This document shows positions 44,501 to 59,500 of a stretch of 64,000 bases of DNA, one piece after another; position 1 is the stretch's first letter; each line of letters opens with the position of its first letter. The DNA comes from Pyxicephalus adspersus (lineage: Eukaryota > Chordata > Amphibia > Anura > Pyxicephalidae). The notes under the pieces were generated by a model. That model was not told the origin of the DNA. It made no database searches and saw only the letters and a program-made list of their open reading frames with translations. The DNA lies in contig NC_092868.1 in NCBI RefSeq assembly GCF_032062135.1, forward strand, positions 45,759,603 to 45,823,602, in the 5' to 3' direction. Made by a program: the position numbers and the translations under genes.

Positions 44501-47500
44501 GATGCAGTAAAACATTTGAATGCAAAAAAACTCTAAACATTGGCTAAAGGATTGCTAGCAAAAAAAATATTACATTACCAATCTTTACCTGAACTCTGTC
44601 TTTAGGCATAAAGGGGCAAACAGTGGATTTCTTAACATAATGACTTGTGATGGGCAGAGTTCACTCCCCAAAGTCCTAGAGAAAGACCTATTCCAAATGT
44701 TCACCAGTATATGGTAAATAGGTGGGATTAATACTGCCATAAGAACATTTACTGACCTCAGATGTGACAGATTTCCTCTCATCATCCAGGTGTTGGAGCA
44801 GTGACTGCTGCTGGTGCAGTTTAATCTGAAGGGCACAATTGCTCTCGGTCAGGGAAATCTCTTTCTCATGAAGGCTTTTAATTTCTTGCTGCAAGACATC
44901 CAAGCTCTCTTCCAAAACTTTCCTAGGAGCAAACAATGTACCATAACCTCAATAAAAAATTGTCGAATTACTTTCTTACAGTCAAAAGTTGTTATGGTAT
45001 CCATTCATCTATTACTGATAAGGGCACGTGTAGAGATTTGAATTTTTGTTCCTGTGTCTTGCTACTCCTACACATGAGCAGGGCATCAATGGGTTTTAGT
45101 TTCAATGGTGATCTCCTTAGACAAGGCCAAGAGAATAATGCATTCTTCCACTGAAACTCTTTAGGATTAGGTATCATTGGTTCAGGATATTTATGATCCA
45201 AATCAGACCACAATAGGTTCAGTAATGCAATTGAGCCATGGCCCCGGGCGTCTGTTGTGAACACATAGACTCTTATGAGATTCACCTAAGTGTAACTCTC
45301 ACCATTGGGATATAATATCTTACACCTAACATTAAGATATCTGATGATAGGTCCTCTGTACATATATGTAAGAGAAGTTTACATAGCATGCACACATTGA
45401 TGCAAATGCTAATATGTTGTAAGAACACAAAATTAGATATATAAAATGCAAAAACTATAAACTAGAAATCAGCCATCTACTTGTATTCTAGCTGAATTAG
45501 GTGTTGGTGGATAGGAGTCTAGAGTGGGAGAGAAATACAATGTATAGATAGTCAGATCAGAGTGGATGATAATCAGGAGCACCTCTCCCCCATCCCTTCA
45601 TCATTTATACTTGTTTTAGCCATCATTCCAGTACAGCATATCTCCTCCATTGCTTCAAAAAAGCATGGCAGGGGTCAGTGCTGCCCACCAAATGCCTCTT
45701 CATCCACAGTAAGATCCTTTCTGAATCTTTTCTGAATGAAACCTGTATTCATTGTTGTCATTGTGCAGTGCAGATGTATTTATTAAAAAACATGATAATT
45801 CTGGAGGTTGAGAATATTAATTACCTTTTAAGTTGTTCCTCTTGTAATTCCATCTTTCTTTTGGAGTCCCTCTCCCTTGCCTTTTTCAGTTCTTCCTCCA
45901 GGTGGTGCTTGTCAGCTGTTTGGGTTTCCAAGAGAGTAATCTGATGCTGAGAAGCTCGCAATTGTTGCTGCAGTTCTAAGACCTATAGACGTCAAAAGAG
46001 ATAGGAAGTTACAACAAATGTGTATGATGCATGATGATATTACACAAGCCATACATGTACACTACATATGAGAGAGTCTAGGATATATATTATATATAGA
46101 CACACACTTATATTATACAGGTATTCCCCGGGTTACATACGAGATCGGGACTGTAGGTTTGTTTTTAAGTTGAATTGTATGTAAGTCAGAACAAGTACAT
46201 TACACAAACATCTGTCCCAAGTACATTGGGACAGATGTTTGTCTCATTATAATATTAGGCAGCATGGTGTCAGTTACTGGAGCAAGCTGTGCTTTGATAT
46301 GCACAAAGAAACAACTGTAGAGTTTGTCTTGGTCATTAAAGAGTTACAAAAGGCTGCAGGAAAAGCTGTGTTTAGCAAAAGATTTCCTCTGCAAGTTATG
46401 CAAACCACCCCATCACCCCCCCCCCCCCCCATCAAGCCTCCGTCCTGCACACGAGTCAGCAGGTAATCGTTGTTCGTATCTAGGAGAGGTCCATATGTTG
46501 GATATCCTTAACCCGGGGGCTACATGTACATATAGGTAAATGAAATATAAAAACACTTGTAACATATGTTAACTACTCTACCTGCCAAGTTAATCGTAGT
46601 TCTGTTTGCTATCACTTATGTTCCACCTTTCTGCATGGTATTAAAATTATATTTGTTTCCTGAATGTATATATAACGTATAGCACAGTATACAAAGTGTA
46701 GCAGTTGTCATACATGACATTTCTACATTTTTCTGTCCAGGTTCTTCTGTCTTGGGACATACTGCCTCAGATAATTGGGCACAAGTTGCATAACCTTTTG
46801 GCTCTTGGTTGCCAAGTCCCACTGGCACTCTGAGTCCCAAAAAGTAGTATGAATAATAGATATCTCACTCTCATTTCCCAGGAAGCAGCCTATCTAGAAC
46901 AAACATATGATTTTATATTTGCCTGTGTAAAAATTATGTCCCCTCCTGGTGGGTAAAGCATGTTGGGACTTGATTATGTGTACCCTTTCTGCTGAGAAAC
47001 TTAGAGTTTAAATGATAGGGAAAAGATTAATTAAGCAGCTCCGAGTCTCCTGGAATGTAGCCATAGACATTCTCCAGCACATTCATACTTGTGCTATAGC
47101 ATAATTACCATGTGGAGTAGACGGTTAAAGAAAATTATACCCAAGACCTGTGTTTAATCACCTCCACCTGCCTGGCTAATAAAGCTAGAATTTCTACTTC
47201 TGGGTGGTCAGGCTTTATGTTCATCATATAAATAAATTACCAAGATCATTCTTTATGTATTTTTCAGTAATGTCAAATGAGTAGACCTTAGTTTTAAAAG
47301 GTCTCCGGGTTTCCCTGTCTGCATTAGGAAACAAGGTGTGAATTAAATGGGACATGACAGGGAAGGGGTCAGAAATATAGTTCTTGAACTTCCCTTTAAA
47401 CTAGGTACACGGACATAAGTTGAAGTATGCTATAACGCAGACACCAAATAATATTTGCTCTTACCTTAAAACCCCCTAAAATATCCTAAATGACTTACTA

Positions 47501-50500
47501 AATAAACTATTTTGCACAAAGCTAACAACCCCTTACGTGTGTTGATCAGGCTTTGAGAATTACAATGTGGGAGGTGGTTTCCGGTAAAGGTGCACCCAGT
47601 ACCCACAGCTTTATGTATTTCACAAGGGCACAGGTAGTTAATAGGGTAATGGACTGTATGAAAGGACCAAGAATCTAATAGTCCCCCTAAAGATAGTAGC
47701 TGTACAGCTCTATATATTTTTCCCTAATTAAGGAGTTGCTTTATGTTACTTCTTGTTGCTTGAATCATACCGATTTTTCAGCATCCACTGCTCTGCATTT
47801 TTCATGCTCCAGTTTCTCCTGCCAGCTGTTCTGAACTTTAGAATTGTGGCTCATTTTCAGAAGTTCCAGTTCCATCATCTTAATCTTCTGTTGCTGCTGT
47901 TCCCTCTCAACTTCCAGACTGGAGAGTGCAGCAGTTACAGAGGAATACTTCTGCTTCACATGGTTTAATTCCTCGCTCACCTGGATTAGCATAAAATGTA
48001 AGAAAATAATTATATACTATTGAAAGGTGCAACCACAAGACATTAAATCCAACCACGGAGTAAAAAAAGGCAAAACTCACTGAATAGCTGATAAATAGAA
48101 AACATTGCAGTATAAATTGGCTTCCAAACTATTAACTGAAAGCATTTAATACCATATTATTACATGGTAAATGGTCGGATTTCTGCGTGTTCCCCTAATT
48201 GGTTTTTATACCCGATGTTTTATGTGCAGCGACTTATTTCCTTGAAGAAATGTAAGCCACCCTCTTTCCCAGTTCTGTAATGCCTACAGGATTGCTTGAC
48301 AGATGTCCAAAGATCCAATGCTGCCAGTTCATGGGTGTAAATGTACCTTAGTGTGTTCCTTTTGTAGAAGGATATTTTGTTTCTTTATTTCCAGGTTTTT
48401 GTCCCGTTCATATCTCAGTTCCTTTTCTGCGGAGCTGCAGACATTGTGCACTCTGTTAAGGTCTTGGCGGAGCTGGCGGATTTCCTCAAACTGCTGCTGG
48501 ATAAGGGCCTCCCCAGCCAGATTCTGCCAAAAAACAGCAGGAAAAGCAATGCAAGGTGATAAACCACTCTAGATTATTTTTAAAGGACAGAAAAAGTCCT
48601 ACAACTTTTTTTGCCAAATGATAATGAAAAAAAATCCATTTATACCATGCATGGGAAAAGCTGCTTTCTTACCTTCACTTGAAAGTCACAACTTCCATGG
48701 GTGTTTTCAGCCTAAAGGACAAAAATCAGGGTTCCGTGGAACCCTAGGGTTACTCCAGAGGTTGCTAGTGGTTTCCTAATCAATGAGCAGTTTCTGACTC
48801 TCAGGTCAGACTACCTGATGCCAATGATCTTTTTGGCTTTCTGTAATGGTGACATTCTTCCAACTCGCCTTTAATCTAAAAGGTATTCTTCCTAATGATC
48901 AACATACTAATATACTGTGAGCTGTCAATATGGTAATTTTAGAAGGGGCTTCCTGAATATCTGAAGGTTTTCTCATGTTAAAAAAGTTGAGAAAATCTGC
49001 ACCAGAGGATGCCAAGGTTCTGGAATCAATGTAGCAGCTGGGGAGGGTTATCTTAGTTTAGCCTAGGTAGGTGGATTTAATGAAAGATGTAGTAAAGATA
49101 CAGCAGCATGTCAGAGGCCCAGACCCACCATTCGACAGCTGAATGGGCTTGTGTTAGGGACTGCACTTTACAGAGGTGCCTTTACTCAACAGTTTGGCTT
49201 CACAAGTATTTGCAAACATATACAACAAATACTATAGTTTTGAACCTAAACGTTAAAAATAAACAATCAGACATTTGTGTACTAAGTTGCCAGAAAGTGC
49301 TGGATATTTTTTTCTCATTTATGGAGAAGGGATGAGTAAGTGGCTCCGTACAGTGATCTCCCCCATAGCAGTGAATATCAGTCATTCGCGAATAATCTTT
49401 CATCAATACATGATGGTGCTGTGGACTGCTATACATATAGTATAAGATTTTCACCCAAGAAGAACACAACCATATAGCCACCAAAAGTGTAGATACCTTA
49501 TGCCAAACTCTTACCCCCTGGGTTACCCCCTTCAAACTCCCATACCAACATAAAATAAAAATTGTGAGGACCACATGCAAGTCTTGAACAGACCTACAAC
49601 ACAGAGAAAACCATGTAACAAACCTTTGAAACAGTCTCAGCTCCATCTCCACATATCTGAGGTCTGGGCATGGGATTCTGCAGATTAAAGAGGTCCTGTC
49701 TCAGGCGTGCAATTTCTTCTCTCTTGGACTGAAGATCTTGCCTTGCTAGAGTTACGTCCTGTCTAAGCTGCAAGTTTTCTTCCCATAGGCGCTGCTTGTC
49801 TTCCAGTCCCTCCTGGATCTGTCGCTGGAGGGTTTCACATTTCCTCTGGTGTTCTGACAAAGCAGCACTATGAAACAAATATATAATATATAGTTTTATT
49901 TTGGGTTCCTCTGAGCAAGGGGCAACCTTACCCTCCTCGTGTCACTCCCAGCTAGACACAATGGGCAGAAACTGGGTGAACAGGCAGTTCTTTACCTTGT
50001 TTAAAAGGGGGAAGGTGGGGGTAGCAAACTTATACAGCAGACCTTGCATTTAAAGAGCTACTATAGTACCACAAATATAGCTCTGCAAAGAAAAATTACA
50101 ATTAGGAAGGTTGCTTATTTGAAAAGGGACAGGTGATGTCCTTTCTACAATAAAACATGCTTACCTGCCTGTTCACAATCTTCTTTTTCCAAGCACACAG
50201 AACTACGCATGTGCAGGATATGCCTGGTATCATGACATTTCCCTGGGGCCGAGGCAGCCAGGATTAAATGAACAACTGTGGGACCTCACTCATCCCAGCC
50301 AAACAAGATGGCTGAAGATCGGCAACCCAGAAGCGGAGCAGAAAAATGGCATAGGAAAGGAACAGGGACAGGTGAGGGTATTTAAAACTTCAATCAGGCA
50401 GGTGAGGTTATTTTACTGAATAAAGGACATTATCTGTTATATACTATGTACTGACATTACGGGTAATAATCCCATACAGATAGGTAATTACATCAATTTT

Positions 50501-53500
50501 CATTATGGTTGGCCTTTATTACTTACCTCCATTTTTCCTTTTCCACATCCTTATCCCCCTCTCCTAAGTGCTTATTTGTGTGCAATTTCTTTTCACTGAT
50601 TTGCAATTTCAGCTTTTTACACTGCTCCATCAGCTCAGAAATCTGATACAAAGACATTGACAAAATATTCAGTTAGGTGTTAGTGTTGGCTATGTTACTG
50701 AACTCCAATCTGACACTGTAATAAAACAAAAAGAACACACATACAAATGAAAGATTATGGAGCAATTCCAACTCTTGCAATTTTCCCTATGTTCTGATTG
50801 GAATGATGAAGCATTAGAGCCTTAATCAGGTTTCCACTGCTGTCTGCATCCTTGTTGAGAAATATTTTCCCTTATCTGGTATTTGTGGTGGTGCAGAGAG
50901 CAATAAAAACTGGAAGAGGTATAACCTTGTTCTCAAGCTACTCATAACTTAAAAATAAGTTTTAGCTTTTCTTATACTTTACCTGGTAATTTAAACCTAA
51001 TGTATGTATGTTTTCAACTGATACAAAGTGCCAAATTTAATACTTTGGCTTTTGAATCTGACTTTTGCGGGTGGGGGGAACTTGGAGTGGATCCCCCTAC
51101 ACACTCCCCAGAGTCTAGCTTTAATGGGAATTAAAATAATACATATATATGTATGTATGTGTGTTTGTGTGTATGTTACACATGAAGGACATGGTGAAGT
51201 GGTCACACCGAATTACTGTGACTGTGGGAGTTAACCTTCAATTCTGTGACATGTTTCTTTGTCTCCTTTTCTGCTCTAAACAAAGCAGGGGTCTTGCTCT
51301 GCTCAACCTGTCTGCTTACTCCTAAGAAGTTTGTGAAAACTATTGGAAAAGTAGAAAGAAAAATGTGACTCCATTGTCAGAGTTTAGAGTTTCTTGACAC
51401 ACCAAAACGACAACAAGTGAGTGATCCATTACACAAGTGTGTGTACTATCCAAAATATTAGTTTTTGATAAGTGACCTGGTTCATCATACAATCACCTTA
51501 TTATCCTGTAGATTTTTTTCTTTTTCCAGATGCTCATTTCTTGAACGTAAATTACTATTTTCCCATTCTGCTCTCAGCAGTTGGTCCTGTATACCTTTCA
51601 GCATTGGCTTTAGTTCGGTCAGTTCCTGATAAAATGTCAAAAAAAAAAAGTAATTAACAAAACCAGTATAAAAAGGTTGAAAACAGGAAATGATCTGCAT
51701 GTTTAAACACAACCCCGGTGCCAGAACAAGAATAGCCAATGCCTGGGGTCTGAGAGGAACTAAGCACCCTGAGTTTACACAGGAGGGTAATTAACTGGTT
51801 AGCAAACACTTCCCCGGATCAAAGTCTGCCATATTATTATTAAAAAGCACTGCAAGTGATGCATATAAGGGCTGGTTCACACAACATACAATAATGACCA
51901 TCAAAATAAGCATTTCAGTAACATTTGCACTGCTTTTTTATCATTAATTGCACCCAAAGTTTATACACAGTGCATTGGGGCACACATGGACCACAAGATG
52001 CAAACGCTCTTTGTACTGTGTTTTAAAAAACAGAGCAGGACCTATTTTTTCTTATATTTTTGCACCAAGATGAATTCACAGCTAAAAATGTTTATGTGAT
52101 TGTGTGAATTGGCCTTAAGGTTAAGTTTACTCGAACTGTTTCCAGGTGACTCATGTCACCTTACAGCCTGCCAGCTACTAAGTAGCCACTACCGCTAGCG
52201 TTGGTTAAATATAATAAGTGTTCAGGTGTTTTGTTGGAGGGCAGAGTCACCTCAATTCATTTTTATAGGGGAAGCAGAGAGTGGGATGCCACATGCAGTG
52301 TCTGTCAGAGTTTATGATGAGGTAACTACAATGCTTCTATGTGATTCTAGGCGTACATGTTAGAATAAATAATAATGGAAACCATCTTTCCTGATTTGTT
52401 TCTAGTGGCAGTGGAACAAATGAGCACTGCACAAAGAGCCACAGTGTACACACAAGCAAGGGACACTGTACTCTCTCCTCATCTATTGTACATCACAGCA
52501 GTTTACCCAGTTTGACCATTTATTGATCTGCCAGGAAGGATGATGTCAATAGAGCGGTGTATACAAACTAGATTTTTGCCCAAGATGATCATGCTCACTT
52601 GTCCCAGGTGGCAAGTATCCAGCATGTGTAAGAAGCCTTAGCCTAAAATGACAAATATAAGAAGTAAGAGGTTGCAGTCCTGCACCCTCCAGGGGTAGAC
52701 TGCCAGAAAGCATTAACCAACACCATGAGAAAAAATGGTGACTTACTAGTGTAGGAAATCTTGACCTGGACCACATAACAGATCAGCGAACAAGCACGAG
52801 TGGCTCAGAGCTAATGGTGTTTAAAGTGACCTGAAGGTTAATATTTTGGTACTTGGAGCTAGACTAATCCTTAAAGGCAGAAAGCACACAATGAGCTCTG
52901 GAGGAAGAATCATTTTTAGATTCTGCCAGAAATTAAGCTGACTGTTTTATAGTGTAATCTTGCCAGTACATGTCATTCTGTGTAACTGTATAGAAATATA
53001 TTATTATTAGGTGTGGTCAATGGAACGACTGTGGATGTGTATGGTTTGGCAATACCTTTAGCTAGGAATCAGTTACTTTGAAATTTTGATCTTGATACAC
53101 CACAGATGGGAAGCTACACCTAGCAGAAAAATAACAAAGTACATTCTGCAACTGTTTTCTGCTTCATTAGAACAAGCAAAGTGGGGAAACACAAAGCAAG
53201 CAATCTGATGTGAGTTTTCATTGGATACGTAGGGTACCCGCAGAGATAAACAGATCAATATAAGTATAATTATTGGTAGTTTGCACCCCCAAAATAATTG
53301 GTTGTCTGCACACGCCCTACTGCAAGATCAATGGGGTCAGAGGAGACTGTCTAGTGTCACCACCACTATTGCATCGCTATTAATGACACCATTGGAAAGA
53401 TCTTTTCTGCTGTTTTTTGTTTCAAATTCTGACTTGATTATATACAACTTGTTGAGAAGTGAATACACACGGGTCTCCATTTTTTTAAGCTTTATTTATA

Positions 53501-56500
53501 TGCATTACTGGTAAATCTATGGTAAGCCCGTGACCATTAAAAATCTGATTTATGGTTCTGTTGGACCATGTTTCGAGATTCTGCAGACTACCTGAATGCG
53601 CTACAAGCTGACTATCAGAAAAATTGCAGCCATTAGTAGTGTTTTTTGCACCATTTTCTTACTCAAACAAGTTCCACTGCCCTGCCCCCTCCCTTTAATT
53701 CCCCTTCCTTACCTATATTATTATGTAAGTCTCCCTTAATATCCATAAATAATTAAAAATGAAGGAGGAGTCCAAAGGGATTGTTCTTATGGCCTGTTAT
53801 TCAAAATGATTGTCTTTTGTCAATCATTAGGCCGTTACGGCATACAAGGAACCTATGTGATCTGATTGATGTAAACATGTTGTATTGAATATTGAGATTC
53901 TGTATTTCTTCCTCTTGTAACTATTGTATTGCTGAAAATTGATGGAATTCATATCTGTTTGAATTATTGTATGTTTCTTCTGTTGTTTTCCCTTGTACGT
54001 GCCTAATAAAAGATTAAATTGAAAAAATAAAATCTGATTTATAAATCAAAGCAGATGATGTTATCTGCTTTCCAACAGACACTGTGCTCTACATTTATGG
54101 CATGACTATAAAATGCAGAGTGCAGTGTCCTGCAGCATGATTTCTGAAATAAACTGCATAAAGTACATGACTGGAGGGGAGGCCGGTCAGCAGACCTGTC
54201 ATAGTCATGTAACTGTGCTTCGGTGAAAGACCTGGAACAAGTAGGCAGATCAGTAAAGCCAGAACTCCTGATCTGCATAACTGTTATTCCATGACCCAGA
54301 ATGTATAAAAGCCATTAGATCTGTATGACAGCCATCTAACAATGGTTTCTCAGTAAACGTAAATATAATTCAGTACTGATGCCGGATTCATACTACAGCA
54401 TGGTGGTATTGTTCAGCAATCTTCAGTTTTCACATCGATGCATTGTGGTGCCATTTATTATCAATGGCACCCCAATGCATCGTCACTGCAGCACACCACA
54501 ATGCATGATAACCCTGCATTCCTACAAATGCTGCTTGCACCTGTATGTTCTGGTGCATTAGGTTAAAGGGCTGTTATAAAACAGCTCACATTACTGTGTA
54601 TGGGTTAACATATGTACAGTATATGGACGTTTTTTTTCCCTTTTTCCATTGATTTGCCTTCTAGCTCTGTGCCTGATACATCGCAGTTATCTTGCACCAG
54701 TCTTACAGCATTTATATATTGACATTCAATTCCCATGCACCCTCAATATAAAAATCTGACCTGCTCCATTCCAGACATCTTTTTTACATCAGGGCTCAGT
54801 CCGTCCGAAAAGAAGGCCTTGTCTTTGGCTTCACGCTGCTCCGCTAGTTCCGTGAGCTCGGACTCCAAATTCATAATCTGTTGGGTGGAAATAAACAGCA
54901 TAAAATAGAATTAAATGATGGGAATTGAAAAGGAAACGGCATTCGATAAAATAAAGACTTACCGATTGAAAACAGGCAATGCCGCATTTTAAAATAAATT
55001 ATACTGGTGACAGTTTAGCTGCAAAACCCAAAAACTGAACAGACGTGACAGGGGACTGGGGACACAAGCTGCACATTAAGCACTGATCATCTCCCACTGC
55101 CAGGCTCCCTGCTGCTGCTGTAAACACAGCAATCTCACAAAGGCCACACTATAGTGTTTGTGTTTGCTAGGTAACCACATTCCATTCACAGATCCCCCCA
55201 GCACTGAGAATACAAAGTCTACTAGTCTGAATCTATGGCAACACACTGCGCCATCTAGAGGAACAATACTTGTACTGCATGTGACATTTGGCTGCATATA
55301 ATCAAATGAGGAGCTGCTTACATATTAGATTTTTTACTAATTTATATATCTTCAACCTTTGACAGCAGTAGCCGCCAACAAATTTTGGTGGTGCACAGAA
55401 AAATTTGGACATTATTTGCAATTTTTATGTTTTATTTAAAATAAAAAAAAATATTCTAATAAATTCTTATATTTTAAATGACAATTGTTGCCCTTATATT
55501 GCACTAAATTCACGAACTGTACTAGAGACGGAAAAACAAGGGAGGCGCAGCGTGACGTCAGTGTGATATTAAGTTGTATGAGGCAACCGTTACTGAGCCG
55601 TACACTTCAGTATTGTTTCCACCATTACAACAGTCAACCCGCTCCGCCAATACCGATTCTCATACGATTGTTTTGTTTTATTTGTTTATTTCTCAGATGC
55701 TCTTTTAGGTAAGTATGACCATACCTGTGTATTTTCTTTACTGTTATATTTAATGGCATCAAATTGTTTGACTTTGATAACTATCATTCCTTGTCTGTAA
55801 TGATAATAGTAACAATAGTAATACTTTACTTAACTGTGAGCTGATCATCGAATCAGAGCCGCCACAGTCCTTTTCAGGCACTATTAGGAAGATCATTATT
55901 TTACAGATGTATTTATCTTTTTTTAAAAAATCATATTAATGGTCTGCAGGATTTAAAAGAATGAATTTAGTGGTCCGTGAGGTCCGAAAGGTTGGCGAAA
56001 GCAAGCTGGATCATTGCCATCAATGTCTGCTTCCACTGGACATTCCAGTATTTCCACTAGGGTCATAATTTTGTGATTGGTTTCGTCAGCAGAACAATTA
56101 AAGGTTTGAAACCTGTTGTGAGATATTCATAAAGGCTGCCATTGCTGATGCCACTTGCCTGGCTGTTAGGGCAACCTATTAGCTTTGGGTCACTTATGTG
56201 GAACAAGGACACCTATTTAGAGCATGCCATGTTTGTAACACCAGCTGAAGTCAAGTAACCCATGTTTTTTTCTGGTGATCCAGATTACAAGCTGCAATTG
56301 GTTCTAAAAGTATATATGCAATCATTTCCTTCAAATGTATTTTTCATATACTATTGCAACCTGCATAAAATGCAGAGGGTAAGTTACAGGCACTTGTTAC
56401 TCATGGCTGTTTTGTTGCAAAACGTTTTGACAACAGTGATGAATAAATTTTACCCTGGGCCCTGTCTTTGTTTTTGCTAATTCATTACCCCCTCCCCATA

Positions 56501-59500
56501 TCAGTTAAATGAGCTAAAACTGATTTCCTGTAAATAGTACAGAATTTCTTTGTTTAATACCTCTGTGTAGACTAGAGTTTTTGCCCTCACTATTAAGCTC
56601 CGTCCATTAGCCTATTTAAACAGAGAGCTTAAGATTTCACATGTCATGTATAAGGGGTGTTTGAAGGTAGAATGCCACTTTCTGTTCACTAATTTTTGAG
56701 GAATATAAAGTACAGGGTAGTTTTTAGAGAGTGGTAAGTCGGCAAATGTCTGGGCTCCCACCTTTTCCAGGGCTTCAACTTACAGGATGGCAAGGGTGCA
56801 GGGAGCTGGGATTCTGTGTGTTTGGGGTCCTTAATTCATAACTGCCCAGAGCCCAGGTAATGTCTAAAACTATCCTTAATGAAGTAGATTACCTCTTTCT
56901 GTAACATGCCCAAAGACTCCATGTATATGTGGCCTTTGGAGGATCAGGCAGCATAAAGCCAACAAAGTTAATTTTTTGTCATCAGTAGTAGGACACAGTA
57001 TAGAAGGCATGACGTACAGTTCTCTGGAAGCCGGCTATTTCAGATTCCAAGTAATCCACTTGTTCTTTTGTTCGATTCTGAGACTCTCCCAGAATGGACT
57101 CCAGCTCCTCATTGCGTTCCACTATATCGTCATACTCTGCCTGCAGCTTCTTCATTTTGTGCTGGAGCTGTTTATTTATACATTCCTTTTCTTCAACCTC
57201 AAGTCTACATCTATAACAAAATAAAAATGATCATGCAGCCAACCTATAAAAGTAATGCAGACTAATGACACTTCATGCACATGGCCAGATGTGACAGGTG
57301 CTTGTTACTAGTTCTTAATAAAATGACAGAGGTTTCTCTAAAAATGGTTTGGAAGAGGGGAGAGGGACATTGATTTGGGGTTCTTTTTTTAGGAGTGGAA
57401 TCAGGAATAAGTGTAGGTAGATTTCTGGCTATTCTGCCTTAAAGTTAAAAGAATTACTTTTTATGAAGTTCTTCGCTGTCCTGCAGGATTGAATGTGTAG
57501 ACATGGAGTCACTGTCACTCTTTTCACTCTGTAATAACACAAGAAAATATTCTGTTATAAAACAAAAATTCATGGAGCAACACAAACAATATAAAATGAT
57601 CATTGGAAACCTCAGGAAATAAAATGCAATCTGAAAATACTGGGTCTCAAAAAAAAGTCTCTGGGAACAAAAAAAAAAAAACTCTGTTCAATAGCAGTTT
57701 ATGAGATTCCTCTTTTATATTGTTAATGGTAGCTACACACACAAATACACAATATTAAACAGAGTAGCACATTGGATTTGATAAAAAACATCAAATCTAA
57801 GAAACTGTATTATAAACTAGGGCATTCTCAATCAATATATATTGATCGAAGCCTGTTTAAAATTTTGTTTTTTGATTGGTCAAATATTATTATATTCATT
57901 ACTATATTTACCATTATTATATTTAGTATCCAGCTGGTAGAACCACAAGGCAATAGGAGCACTTCCAGCTGTTAACAAAGCAGCGTGTGCACTTCTATTG
58001 TTGTAGAAGTGGTTGTTAGGGAAATCTCCCTGGGTAATGCTAGATGTGCTGATCAACAGATAAATGGTGGTAATCCAGCTGAATTATCAAAACTGTGATG
58101 ATATCAGTTGTTTTTCTGGGTATGCACTGACATAAGACAAAAAAAGGCAACAGAGATGATATCTTAAAGATCTGCATGTTATCTCATAGCAACCAGGCTG
58201 AGTACAAAATAGAGTGACCCAAAAAAAGCATGCAGTTAGTAAAGTCAGAAATCCTGAGCTTCATAAATGTTTTGGGTCAGAGGATAAAATTCTTGTTCCA
58301 CTAGCAGAATCAATGGGTAATCAACTGTTAAAAGGAGACTCGGGGAAGCAAAAACAGTTCTAATAAAGCAAATATTTAGTTTGACTTTAAGTCTGAGTTT
58401 TCAGACTCTAATGTAAGTCAGTAGTGACTGGTTCTCTTTTAGGTCATATTAATAACTGACAATTTAACTGCTCTCAAGTATCTGCCACAGGCAACTGCTG
58501 CAGGATACACTTTCACCAGTGAAGCTGGGTGATCCAGCAAATGGATCTGGAATAGATTTCCTCAAAGTCATTTGCTAACAATTTTTTTTTTAATCCTGGA
58601 TCAGATCCATTCAAGGTTTGCTGGATCACCCAGCTTCACTCACAAAAGTGTATCCTCTCCAGCCTTGGAGAGCTTTTAGAAATCAGGCCCATTAAGGCAA
58701 GGTGGCCCTTGAGATGGATGGTAACTGCATGCTCTTAGAACTCCCTACCTGTTCCATTTGTTTCTTCCTTTCAGAATCCAGTGTTTTGACTCGCTGGCGT
58801 AAGGCGAGGATCTCCCTATCTAATCGAAGGTTATGTTCTTTGGCTTTTTGCAAATCAGCAGACTCTGTATACATATAAATCATGTACAACATACATTTAA
58901 TTCAGATGGTAAATGACAATATACATGTTTAAAATAGTGATTCCTTTATATAGCACATAGTAAGTTTTCTGGATCCTATACAAACACCCTTGCTATAAGG
59001 GTAACAACTTTGAATATAACTGCACGTGGAAATGAATACAACAAGCAGCGGTGCTGACACATATGGCATAGATATACTACACAGTTCTCATCATCAGTCT
59101 CTGTAACTGTCTCCCTACTTTGATGTCGCACCTTGCATATCCATCATTTTGAACCTTGGTATGGTTCTTTGTTTTTTCTTTTGTGTTAGTACAATTTTAA
59201 ATTCAATAGGTTTTTTAAAAAAGATTAAAAATGTACTGTATATATAAAAAAATACGTACCACTCTCTTTCAGGGTTTTAAGTTCCTCTTGAAGCACACTT
59301 ATCTCTTGCTGCTTCTTTTCTACAATATGCTCTGTAATAAAAAAGAAATTTGATGGTCATAGCACAATCATGGAAAGTTGGGTTGGAAAAAAAATGATGA
59401 AATAGGACCCATCACTTTAATCTCAAATAATTTTTTTTTTAATCTGCAGGTTTTATTAAAATAATACCTGGCGATTCTAAGAACTTCCCCAAGCGCTCTT

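Noticed and set aside
46616..46840. Minus-strand open frame NQEPKGYATCAQLSEAVCPK as a CCDC30 exon
   Set aside because: Possible donor but no polypyrimidine tract or good acceptor; the exons on either side already join in phase.
49200..49652. 150-codon minus-strand open frame
   Set aside because: It is the intron beyond the CCDC30 exon 12 donor read in an alternative frame; no domain or acceptor site.
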